A DNA stretch of 64,000 nucleotides from Brachionus plicatilis (Eukaryota; Rotifera; Eurotatoria; Ploima; Brachionidae). The stretch spans positions 931,561-995,560 of the forward strand of contig QEOQ01000204.1 of assembly GCA_010279815.1 (NCBI GenBank). Reading direction: 5' to 3'. Of the stretch, positions 22,096 to 34,246 are shown in pieces; positions within the stretch are counted from its first letter, which is position 1, and every line of letters starts with the position of its first letter. The notes beneath the pieces are model-generated. The model searched no databases. It saw nothing but the letters and a program-made list of their open reading frames with translations, and had not been told where the DNA came from. The position numbers and the translations under genes were made by a program.

Positions 22096-22833
22096 CAACT
22101 GCGTTGTTTGAAAAACGAAAATTCATTTTAAATGAAGTCATTTAATATGTGTTTCGAATTTTTTTCAAAAAAAGTTTAAAGGACGAGCTAAAATTGAATT
22201 TTCATTAAATGTGCAAAAAATAATTTTTATTTTTTAGAAAAATATATTTTTGGATTAAATGCGTGGATTAAAACTAAAAATTCGGTTAAAAAATTCAAGC
22301 GATTTATAGAAAAATAAAAAAATATCATTTCAACCTCATAGCTGCCTCTCATTCGATTGTCTTCTTATTCTTAATTCCAGACTTCCTCCTCCTCTATTTA
22401 GAAATTTCGATTTGTGTCTCTTAATTCTTTTTATTTGCAATAAATAGCACAATTTGTTTTAAAATAATTTGAAAAGCGACGCCTAGAATTTTTATTTTGG
22501 TTAGTAGTTGTCAAAGTTGAATTCATATTGAAAAAAATTTTAAAAAAATCCTAATAAATTTTGTGAAAAATAATTGTCAAGTTTTAGAACTAAATGACGC
22601 TTTTAAATTCGAAAATTCAAATTTAAGGTACGCATAAAATCCAAGAGGCAATTTTTTGAATATACATTTTAGACTTTTTTTTTTGAAGAAAAAAAATTAT
22701 TTTTTGCACATTTAATGAGACAATACAAAAGAAAATTCAATTTTAGCCTGTCTTTAAACTACTTTTGAAAAAAATTCGAAATACATTTCAAATGACTTCA
22801 TTTAAACTGAATTTTCGTTTTTTAACCCTGCAG
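22096..22833. mobile_element. Foldback MITE flanked by TA
   Basis: Arms of roughly 150 bp (about 22096-22245 and 22680-22833) are inverted copies with mismatches and small indels. Shared blocks include AAAAACGAAAATTCA, AAATGAAGTCATTT, TTTCGAATTTTTTTCAAAA, GCTAAAATTGAATTTTC and CATTAAATGTGCAAAAAATA. TA occurs immediately outside both ends (22094-22095 and 22834-22835). About 430 bp of unrelated AT-rich sequence lies between the arms. No transposase is encoded. Confidence 0.75.
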
Positions 22834-25800
22834 TATAAAACCCGAGTTAGCGGTACTACAATTTTTATTTCATTTTAATCAAATAGTTTAAAGTCAAACT
22901 TTCATTTCAAATAAAATTTTCAAAGATTTATTTTTAATTGATTATAAAACTTCTCAAAAATAAACTTTTAAATTTATAATGGTAATATTTATTAATTTTT
23001 TATCTAATCGTATTATTGAAATAATCAAAACTTAGATAAAAAGCTACGATCTAAAATTGTAATACTCAATTGATATTCTTGAATGTGTTAATTTACAAGT
23101 ATCTAAAAATTTTAGCTAATATTATCAACTAGTATTTTTATTTTAATATCGTTTAAATATTTGAATGAGTTAGTGTCACTTGATAAGGCATTAAAATATT
23201 GTAATCTATTTATGAAAAAAATTATTAAAAATCTCGCTTTATTGTCAAATGAACAAAGATAAATAGCACAATTTACAAAACAAATAGATACCAAAAAAAA
23301 CAACTTCCGATCAATTGTATAGAAAATTGAAATTTCCTGTTTTCTTTAATTAAAATTCTTTAAATTGTACTTTGTGTGTCCTCGTAGTTTGAACTCGATG
23401 AGCTGAAAAGAAAATCGATATTTGGACTGAAAAGGCTAATCAAATTTGTTTGATCAATTTAATTAGGCCTTTACTGTTGCTTTTCAAGGGCTTTATTGGA
23501 ATTATTTCAAGTGCAAAAATCAGTATAATTTAAATATGAATAGGACACTTTCACAATCACCTAAACATTCGAGCATAAATTGGAATATAGAGCTTTTTTA
23601 TTCTTAAAATAGTTTTGAATGCACAGCAAGCATTGGTGATCAAACACAAAAAAGATTTTCATGATAAAGATTCAAATCTAATTAAATAACCTATATTTTT
23701 TAAATTCAAAATAATAAAAGACACAGCTATTGATAAACAAAAATGATTTTTACTCTTGATTGACATTTTTTCTTCTAATTATTTTCTCATTAGGCGTAAA
23801 AGTAAATAGAAAAGCATGCTATCATCTACCATTTGGCCTGTGAATCAAATTTTAATAAGATTTTTTAATTTCAAAATTGGAGGTTATATTTATTTTCTTT
23901 TGTGAACAAATATTAAATATTTAAATTTGTATTTCAAAGTAAACCTTTAAAGTTTAAGTGGCATAATTCACAATTCGCAGTCTTAAATGTCGTTTAACTA
24001 GTTCAATTTTCAAATTGTTTCTTGAAAACCTTGTTAAGCGCAATTTTTAATTTTAATAAAAATAAAATAGGAAATTAAACAATAAAAATAGATTACAATT
24101 GAGAAAATTAATTTTAAAAAATATTCAGTATTTATCAAGAGAACAAAAATTTTCAATAAATTTTCTCTTCAAGATAAGGCGGACATAAACTCTTGAGCTT
24201 GGTTCAATCAATCATTATTATTTTGTAATTTTTTCTAATAAATTTAGCGATAGTTTTTTTTTATAAAATAAAAATCGAGAAAATTGAAAGGTTTCGTGCG
24301 CATTTTTATGAAATAATTTAGGCAAAAAAAAAATTTTCAGAAGAGAAGTTGATCTAAAAAAGATTCGATTTTAATTTTGTCATAACAGGAATTAAGAGGA
24401 AAAAAATACTTGAAGCGTTAAATTTTTTCAAGTCAGCTTTATTGTTTTTAATATTAAATAGCTCATAAATAGGAAGATAGGAAGGGCACCACTTTGGATT
24501 TATTGATTTTAAAAGGCAATCACTTTTTTAATGAAATTTTAATTACAGGAGCCTGAGGAAAAAAAAACTGCTCCAGAAAAATTGACCACTTAATAAACAA
24601 TCTAGTTCTATTAAGATCGTATCTTTACCCTCCAGATTAGACAATATTGGGTTACGCAACTTTCAAAATAAAACGAATTGAATAACAATTACTGGGAACA
24701 ATTCTGAACTAAATATTAATTAGTGTCTAGTAATGATCAAATGATAAACTATTAGTAAAAGTTTAGAGTAATTCTATCTTTATTTTTTCATCTTTTTAAA
24801 ATTATAAAATTAAAATTTAGCAGAAACAAATTAACCACAAATTATTAAATATAAATTCGGTCCAAAATTTTATTTTATCAAGAGATTTAGTTAATCTAAA
24901 ATATTCAGGCTTAAAAAGAGGAAGCTTAAAGAAATATTTTAATTAGAATTTTTTCTGATAATTTCTTTTTTTAAGATAAACAATTAATTGAGTTTATTTT
25001 TCAAATAGAAAAAAAAACTATTCTAGTATTGATTAGCTTCGGATAAAGTTTTTTAATTGCGGTTAGTGCCTGGAATGTCTTAAGACCAAAATTCCATCCA
25101 AAGTGTTCAAATATAGAATCGTGTCTTTATTTTAATGCTTGCCGAATTATTTTCTGCAGGTCGAAAAAATTCGATCACTCGCAGTCAAAAATTTTGAAAT
25201 TATTTAAATAGTTGTTAAAAACTTTTAATGGATATAGTTTACTTAAATAAATAAAACTAATAGTTTAAAATGCCATGCGTAGGTAGGGATAAATCAAGCA
25301 CACACAGATTCGGCAGATATTTTGCTAAAACTTTGGTCTTTATAACTTCGATTAACTTATTGCTTTTGTGATTTGCTCTTAAAATTTTTGTTTTGCCATC
25401 GGTGGTTTATTTTTCAGCACTTTTAAATAAGCTATTTTTAGCAAGAAGGGAATTATTTTTGCTTGAGTGTGCTCTTTTATCGAAAAAGTTTCGATCAAAA
25501 TCAAAAAAAAAAAAACTATAGATTCTTTAAATTAATTTGTAAAAGTTTTTTATTATAGAACTGCCAGATCTTTTTGTTCGAAAATTGACTTTTATTAATC
25601 ATGGTAAAAAAGTATTCTTACGTAACACAATTTATATTTACAAAACTCAGTCGAATGAAACTAATTTTTTTAACAATTGTTATTTAAGCAGTTACCTTTA
25701 AAATTTTTATTTTTTAGGTATTAAATGGATTCGTAAATAAATTTAAATTCAGAAGATAAATTTAAAAAAAAAATTTTTAATTCGGTTAAAAATTTATCAA

Positions 25801-25966
25801 AAAATAATTAAAGATATTTTTTTAGTATTTTGATTTCAATTTTTAGTCATTGTTGTTTATTTTTATCTGTTATTGAGAGATAATTCAAATTTATCTGTCT
25901 GTTTCAATCAAACATTTAGTTAGTTCTTTTTTTTCCTTTTAATCGAACGTTGCTTTACGACATAAT

Positions 25967-26310
25967 TTTTACGCTGCAAATATAACTGGTAAGTCTTAGA
26001 GAACACTTTTTACCTCTATGATGGTTTTTTTTTGAATCATTAAAAAAATATCAAATTTAAAAAAAAAAACTATTTTCCGTATAATTAAATATTTTTTATA
26101 ATGAAAAATTATTTAAGAACACAAAATAATTTTTTTTTTAATTTTGAGTTATTTTAATAAATATACTTTTTGATAGATTTTGAAATTTTCTTAAATAAAA
26201 TTTAAAATTGCTCAAAATTTAAAAATTAAGTCCCAAATTGATTTTGATTTTGACATTCTAATGTAATCAATTCAATAAAAAATGATCAATAAGGTAATAA
26301 GGTTTCTCAT
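25967..26310. repeat. Dispersed foldback repeat, copy 2
   Basis: This is homologous to 21163-21578. The left end reads TTTTACGCTGCAAATATAAC then GAACACTTTTTACC. The interior shares CCGTATAATTAAA and AGTCCCAAA. The right end reads AATGATCAATAAGGTAATAA. Confidence 0.5.
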
Positions 26311-26527
26311 TTTAAAATTTTAAATACTTTTTATTTAAATACTTTATAAAAATTAAATTTAAATGACTTTAAGCAACAAAACTCCTTTCGACATTGTTCT
26401 TTTAAGAAACACTTATAGCCTTACATTAGTTAAGTTCATCATATTAAAAACAAAACTTGAATAATTTATATAGAAAGTTTTAGAAAAGGAAAACAAATTT
26501 AACTGTTTTAAATCATTCTTATTTATT

Positions 26528-26775
26528 AATTTGTATATCTGTACCGAACTAAAGCTCCTTCAGATTTAAAAATAAATAGGAAAAAATTAATTTAAAAAAT
26601 AAAAAATATTAAATTTAAAATTAGATTCATTTAGATGGAGAGTTTTATTTATTTGTTTATCTGTATCGAGCTAATGCTCCTTCAGAATAATGAAAAAATA
26701 AAAATAAAGTTAAATAAGATAAAATAAAAAAGAAAATAAATAAAAATAAAAAAAGGATAAATAAGAGTAAAAGAG
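26528..26775 (+). repeat. Two LINE/SINE-type 3' tails in tandem
   Basis: TTGTATATCTGTACCGAACT and AAAGCTCCTTCAGA at about 26530-26563 recur as TTGTTTATCTGTATCGAGCT and AATGCTCCTTCAGA at about 26653-26686. Each is followed by an AAATAAA-rich tail, long and microsatellite-like after the second copy. This is the form of a non-LTR retrotransposon or SINE 3' end. A third copy is at 31851-31905. No coding part is attached. Confidence 0.5.
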
Positions 26776-29359
26776 TTCAACTTGTATTTTTAAAGCTCTA
26801 TCCAGTTAAGTTGTCTCTTTGGCATTGGTTCTACCAACAGTTTGTAAGGTCCTTGCAACCATAAGTCACCATTTTTTTTCCTTTTAACTTAATGGAAATG
26901 TGCATGATCATCTAGATCCTTTCCATTTCCAATATGTAAACCAGGGTAACGATTAATGGTTTTTAAAGTTTGATGAGACTTACAATTTGATAAACTTTCT
27001 AGCAGAAGTTTGTTGAAAAATAAACATATTTTTTCTAATCAGCCGAGTAAATATGATTAAAAAATACGATTTTTTTAAATAATATTCTACAAAGATTAAA
27101 ATTGGGCAAAAAATTAAGGAATATCTCTAATTGAGGAATGAAGTTGAAGGCAGGTGTTCGTTCTGGGCAAAAATTGGCAGCATAATTTTTAATTTTGCTG
27201 ATTAAAATAGCTCAATCGCAATTGGAATATCAGAGCCAGTCTAATCTATGTATAATTTAATCCAGTTAATTTTACATAAACACCAGCTCTTTTTTTAGGG
27301 ATTAGTAAACAAATAAATAATTAATGAATGGCAGTTTTGAATACAAAATCTAAAGACCATAATTTCAACTCTATCGAAAATATTCAAAATTTAATTTAAA
27401 AAGAAAAAAAAAACTGAAAAGATATAACTGGCAGTGATGATATTATATTATTGATTTATTTATTAATCAGAAAGAGTATTTCGAGGTATTAGAAAAGTCT
27501 GGACTTGAAAGTCTGCTCATGATTTAAAAATGAAAACAAGTAAATTATTTAATCCAAATAAGAAAAGCCTTAGGCGAGTTTAATTCAAAACTTGTTAACT
27601 AATCATCGATGAAAACACATAAATACTCAGGCGGTTGATTGCGTTCAGACCTAGCACGCGATCATTTCTGACCGAAAATCGATCACGCTCAAAAACAAAA
27701 TTGCATGGACAAAATTTTGTAAATTAATTAGGAAAAAAGGGCCTTATTATTTATTTCAAATTAATTAAAAATAAAAAAATTAAAAAAAAAAAAAACTCCC
27801 CATAGTCACTGGATTATTGTATTCATTCAAATCGATATCTTAATTCCTAATTCGTGTTCATATTTCAATATTGTTTACAGTTTATTTATATTTCTATCTT
27901 TCAACCAGGTTCTCTATTTAATTAAGTGTAGCCAGTCACTTAATAAGTGTCTGTGTATATGTTTTCATATGCACCGTACTTGCTATGCATAGTCTGTTCA
28001 AAATTAATATTTTTCGACAGTTCTTATTTTGCTCAATTGCACCTCTAGCTATTTATGGCTTTGTTCACTTAGACTTATAATTTTTTTTTCTATTTTTAAA
28101 ATAACAAGTATTCTGCGAGGAATAATTTAACATTTAAATGTCGAGCTAGAGATGAGATTAAAGCCTGGTAGAGCGGGTGGTAATGGAACGAATTGTTCTC
28201 AATTTGGATTTAAAACATTTTAATTATTTTTGATAAAAAAACGTTATCTTTGGATGTGTTTTTTTATTCGAAACCTTCAATTAAGACAGAAGCATTTGTT
28301 GATAAAAATAATTTTAGTTTTAGTTTTTAATCACTGGCTTGGTGAAAATTTTGCCTCCGGCAAAAGATTTTGCTGTCAAAAATTTTGGTCTATTCTTTAC
28401 AAGTTTTTTAGTTAATATTTATGTAATCCAAATTATAAATAAGACAATGTACAATTTGTCAAAAACATATAAAACAAAGACTTTTGAATTTTGTCTCCCA
28501 AATGAGATGGCTGAAAGCACGTTTTAGTCCAACAAAGAAATATAAACAAAAACTTATTTATCTGATGATAATTCATTTTAAGACTGGTTCCGGCAAAATT
28601 TACTGTCAGTCTAGACGATTTGTGCAAGATTTGTCGAGAAATGAAGGCTTTTGAATATTTTTCAGTCATCTTTGATACATTTTTAAAATTAAATAATTTT
28701 AGATTAAAATCAATTTGTCTGATTATGTTTTTAAAAAATTTAGATCAGAGAAAAGTTTAAGTTAGGCTATTGAAGCTTTTGCCATTTTTTTAAATAACAA
28801 ATCTAAAGCTTCCTCTTAGAAGAGTAAACAAAGAAAAAAGCACCGGTCACAATCATTTGGAAAATAAACATCTAAAGAGGTTTTAAAATTTGATTCATTT
28901 GTAGAGCTTTTTTTAAAGAGGAAAAATAAACAATTTAATTTACAAATATGTAAAAGAGTTTAGACTTTTGAGAGATGATTAATTTTTTTTAAAAATGAAT
29001 ATTATTAAATGAATCTTTGTTTTTTTTAAATTGGAAGCTGTTAATATTTTTTGATGAATTTTTATTTTTTAATTTGAATTATCAAATAATTAATTAAAAA
29101 ATTAATGAATCTTAAAATAAAAAATTTAATCAAAAGTTATAAAGCTTTTTTAATTTCTCTTTAAAAAATAATATTTACAAAAAGATATTTTCTCAACTGA
29201 AATATTTTTTTAAATTTATTTATTATTGATGAATTATACTCTTTTTAGGAAAAATAAAAATTACAAAATTACAATAAAAATGAGTAGAAAACGAATGTTA
29301 TTGAAAAGAACAATATTTAGAACATTAAGGCCTGTTTTTTAGGATAAAATATTAAAAAT

Positions 29360-30370
29360 CATACATTTTAGGTTATTGGAATCCCAATGTATATCAATAG
29401 AGTTCAAAATTCAGAATTCCGAGTGAAGCAGAAAAACTTTATTTTTAATAAGATGTAATTATTTTTCAAGGTTATTTGAGTTAAAAACGATAGTCTTCTA
29501 TTTAATATAGAAAATATTTTCTTATTTTTTATCACTTGTAATTTTTTAGCATTATTTCTATTTAATTAACTAAACATATATTAAGAGCAAAGAGACTGAA
29601 AAGAAGGACAAAACCGTCCTGGAATGTGCTAAAAATTCTCTAGATTTTCTTTAATTTTTCTATTAAATTTAATTTTATTTAAAATTTTCATTTAAAAAAA
29701 TAAATTATCGACTAAGCAGATCTGTTTAGCTATTTTTACCTTAACTCAATAACTATTTAATTATTGTTATTATAGAAGAAGCCATAACTCGAACATTTTT
29801 ACTTTAAATAAATGTGGTGAAAATTCAAATTTAAAAAAATTAGAGTCTGATAACTCGGACACAAGTTTCTGAGGAATCTGTTTCTAAGATATTTTTAAAA
29901 TTCATATATTTTAGGTATTGAAATCCCTAGATACATCAATAGAAGTTCAAACTTTTTTTAATTCTTGGCGAAGCTGAGGCACTTTATTTTTAGTAGAATG
30001 AAATTCTTTATTAATGTTTTTTTCCAAACTAGTAACAAATTTGGGTTCTTTAGGGGGATATATATCAATAAAAGCTCATTTTTATTTTTTCGCTAAAAAA
30101 CATATTTTAAAGAAGCTAGTGAAATTCATAACAAGGAAAACAAGGCTCAGAATTTTACGATGTAAAAAAATTTAATTAAAAAAAAATAACAAAAACACTT
30201 AATATTTTAAAAGTAAAAAAATTCAAATTAAATGGTTTGCTAAAATTTTTAAAACTAAATTTATTTTCTAAAATACATAGAGTGATCAGTGTTTTATTAG
30301 GAGCCTAAAAGAATAAGGGAACTGAAAAAAAGACGCTCCGGAAAGTCACAGTGTCTCTCTAAATTTAATT
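29360..30370. repeat. Degenerate repeated blocks
   Basis: The block TTTTAGGTTATTGGAATCCC...TATCAATAGAGTTC (from 29367) recurs as TTTTAGGTATTGAAATCCC...CATCAATAGAAGTTC (from 29909). A second block, GACTGAAAAGAAGGAC...CCGTCCTGGAA (about 29596), recurs as GAACTGAAAAAAAGACGCTCCGGAA (about 30320) and, weaker, at about 32188. The blocks look like decayed copies of one repeat family whose boundaries could not be set. Confidence 0.4.
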
Positions 30371-31850
30371 TTTTTAAGTTAAAAAATAAAGAGTCCGAAA
30401 ATTAAGCCTTTGGAAAAATTTTAATAATGTGAAAACTTTAATTAAAAATTTTTTTGCATAAAATTTTCATAGTTTCTACTTGACGAGTCGACTTACCTAG
30501 TACAAAGGTAAATCATGAAATGTATCTTAAATGAAAGATTTATTTTAAAATTTTGTTACGGGCATTTATTTTGAAAATTAATGAATTTCAAAAGGATAAA
30601 ATTTATTAAAAGTTGGTCATTTTTTAAAATTTTTCTTTAACAGAAATTAAAATTGACAAAATGCATTTTTTTTCAATTTATATATTAATCAGGTTGAAAA
30701 ATATTTTATTTAATTAAGAAAGTAATTTATGATTACATAGGTAAATATGTGTGAAAAAAATAGTTTAGATAAAAAGAATCAATATTTGGCTTCAATTTGA
30801 ATAATCATTTACAAAATTTTTTTTTTGATTGATCATTAAATTTCCTGATTGTATTTGCAGAAAATTTTGATCCCCCTTTTTTTTAATAAAAATCTAATTG
30901 ATACGATTGCTGATAAGCAGTAGATCGCGGTGTGAAATAAAATAATTGTTATTCCCCAAAGCAATGTTTATCAAAAGCAGAATTAATCTTAAAAATAAAA
31001 ATCATTAGAAAAATATAGTTTTTCAAAAAAGTGTAGCTAAGTAACCAAGATAAGTCTCAGTGATCGAATTGACCACTAATTGATATGGTTCTTGACAGTT
31101 AATTTTAGTGCATCTTAATACATCTCAAGTAGATCGTCAGGTGTTTAGTCAATCAAGCATAACGCTCTTAATCTCAACAAATCACTCGAAAACACTTGAA
31201 GATGTTGTTTTTTTGTAAACCGATTTATAGAAATATTTCCAATCGAGGCTATCAGAATACAAATCAAACTAAAATGACATGGCTAAAGAGCTTTTAGTCA
31301 AGGTAATTTGACACTCGTGGAATTTCATGGCCACTTATACTAAACCTGAATTTTCCGTTTAAACAAATTTTTATTTTCCTCAAATAAATATTTAAACACC
31401 AAGTTACGTGTTTCTTCTTTTTTCTTTTTATGGTTTGTTTTGTGGGCAGCATTTATTAATAAATTGAAATGTGAAAACTTTACATTTCTAAAATACCTCC
31501 AAGGAGTTCTAATGACAACAAATTATTATCACGTCTAAATTAGAACTAAGAGAGTGTATAAGCGTTTGCGTAATGCACAATAGAGATTCTTTAATTAAGT
31601 GCTATTTTCTCTATTAGTTTGAAAGTTAGATAATAAAATTTAATCGATTATTACAAATACAAATTGATTAATTACTCTGCATGGTTTCAAGCGAACTTTT
31701 GAAGTAGACACCAACACCGCTAGTCATTTTTGACATCGTATATAAAATCGGAGATAAATATTTGTATCACAATGTATCAAAACCAAGACAATAATCCTCT
31801 TAGGATTTTTACCAGATACTAGGATTTTTAAATAAAAAACCTTGATTTTA

Positions 31851-31905
31851 ATTTATTTGTAAATCTGTATCGCTCCTTCAGACTTAAAAAAAATAAATAA
31901 AATAG
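31851..31905 (+). repeat. LINE/SINE-type 3' tail, third copy
   Basis: TTTATTTGTAAATCTGTATC followed by GCTCCTTCAGACTTAAA and AAATAAAT matches the two tails at 26.5-26.8 kb, with a small deletion before GCTCC. Confidence 0.45.
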
Positions 31906-34246
31906 TTAAGATAAAAATCATATTTTGGTATTTTATTCTTATTTAGATAAAATTTTACATTTAAAATTGAATTTTTAAATCATCGAGCTCTTTGAGTAAA
32001 AATAACATGATATACTGACCCTTAAGTTTGAATAAGAAGGAGAGTCATAAAAAAGAGGACCTCATAAGGCAGCAATTAGACCAGCTCTTAGATCCAAATT
32101 TTTTTTTTCATATGTAAATTTAGTAAAATATTGACAACTTTATTTTTTATCATTAATTCTAATTTAATTTCAATTTAAATACATAAAGGAAGTTGAAAAG
32201 AAGACGTCATTCCGTTCTGGTGAGTCCTATGATTTAAAATGTGAAAATTTTGAGGAATATATTCCAAAACTTATTTTTCAAATTTAAATTCATTATTTTT
32301 TAACAATTAGAACTGCTAGGCATTAGTAAACCTTGGTGACAAGCATTTTAACAAGATGACTCACTTCATTCCACGATCTTTTAAAAAGTTGAGTTTGCAG
32401 ACTGCTAGTAGTTTTATTTTATATGCATTTTTTGTAATTATTTACCCAATTTTAAATTATATTTTAACACTATGATTTTTTTACTTTTCATCGCCTTGAT
32501 GGTGTTTTATCGAAATAAATAATAATTATAAGACTTGAAAAATAAAATTCAAAATTTTTTAAAACATTTTTTTTATTATATTTTCTTTCATATTAAAACA
32601 AGATTTTGGATTTTGTAAATTTTTTATTAAAGTATTTACAGTTAAGAAATCAATTACTAAATTATGTGGCTGAAAGAAAAAACTAGGGATCCATTCCAGC
32701 CAGCCTCGACACTGTCTAAAATATTTTTAAAAAAAAATACAAAAATTGAGAGTTAAGATGCGACAGGAAGTTAAATACCTAAGTTTTAGAATTGATCGAA
32801 CCCTTAAATAATCGAATAAATTATATTTTTTTTACATTAATTTCTGAGAATGAGTCGAGACAAAAAGAAATTAATTTAAACTTTATATGAATTTTAGAAT
32901 TTTTTTAATTTTTTAAAATTAAGACCCCTCTTATTTATTAGATTAAGTTTTGAGTTATAAAGTTCTTTAGTTCTTTTTTTTCATTCGCTGTGGAACTAAA
33001 AGTCTTGTCTTCGAAAACTTAATTTTTTATTCTATCAATAGGTGAACTTTTTTTAACATTTTCCCTGGACAAGGAGTTTTTTATTTATTTATAGCTGCTA
33101 GGCCAACTTTTTAAAAAAAAAACAACAACAAAATGAAAAACTTAAATATTTTCTCATATTGTAAAAAATTAAACTGGTTTTTATATTTTTACAAATTAGA
33201 ATGTCAAAAAAAAATTAATTTTTTAAAAGATGCCAAATTATTTACTGAACAAAAAATAGGTGTTTTGTACAAGTTAAATCTTGTTCGAACGGTTTTTTGT
33301 GCATTTTTTCTTTAAACTTTAAAATTTTTTAGTATCAGGAGAATTAGGCTTTGATCAAAGTGTTGGGCCAACTCTTGGAATTGAGAAGTTTATTCAAGTA
33401 GAATTAAAAATAATCATATTTATTTAGGTACTTTTAATGTGCTTAAGAAAAACATAATGTTTACTTTTAACAAATTTAGAGACCTCTCGAATACTAAAGG
33501 TATTCGATTACTTACTTGCATAATTCTTAAATAAATAAACACAACAAATCGATAGTGACTAATCGAAAAAATGGAATTTTGTTATTCTAACAGCTTTTGG
33601 ATCAAGTTTTGTTATTTTTCGCATTAGCACTGCACTGTGCCAGAGTATAAAATAAAGATGTTAGCTTGTAGATTTTATCTTGGCTCACAAGTTTTATCTC
33701 TATGCCAATCGATCAAGATAAGCAACCAATTTTCTTCCTACTTCATTGTTTCAGTTGAGCATGCAAGTTTACTAATTGCTCGTTTCACTTCATCTAGTTT
33801 ATTTGTACAAGTAGTTTAGATGGCTTTATTAAACAGTAATTAATTTTTGAACTAAATTAAATTTGATTTTAAAATAAATTAGTCAAGCCAAGTGTCAGTC
33901 TTAATGTATGCTCAATCAAGCTTTTAATTGAAAATAGTCTAACCAAATAAACTAAATTTTTTTACGTTCTTTTCACAGTTTTCCCAATGTTTATATTTTC
34001 TAATGTATATCAATTAAATATTGAATATCGATTTATTTGGTTTTTGTTTACTACAATATTCTAGATTGTAATTAGTACAATTTTGGACATTTATAACACA
34101 GTTTTTTTTTGTTTTCTATCTTAATGGCGCAATAAACAATCATAAATTTCAAGTGGATTTCAAACTTTTTAATTTAAACACTTGTTTTTTTTTTTAGAGA
34201 TTTTTAAATAAAATTTTTATGCATCAATAATTTATTTAAAAAAAAA

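Larger units (their letters stand above)
22834..34246. other. Gene-poor region of about 11 kb upstream of FGFRL1
   Basis: No open frame here has coding character; those at 28230-28669 and 33133-33315 are AT-rich noise. The region holds the repeat copy at 25967-26310, three LINE/SINE-type 3' tails and degenerate repeated blocks at 29.3-32.2 kb. What remains is plain AT-rich DNA. It could contain regulatory sequence of the downstream receptor gene, but no motif was identified. Confidence 0.45.

Noticed and set aside
28230..28669. Overlapping frames of 60-80 codons on both strands
   Set aside because: Composition is that of translated AT-rich DNA, with no splice signals, domains or continuation.
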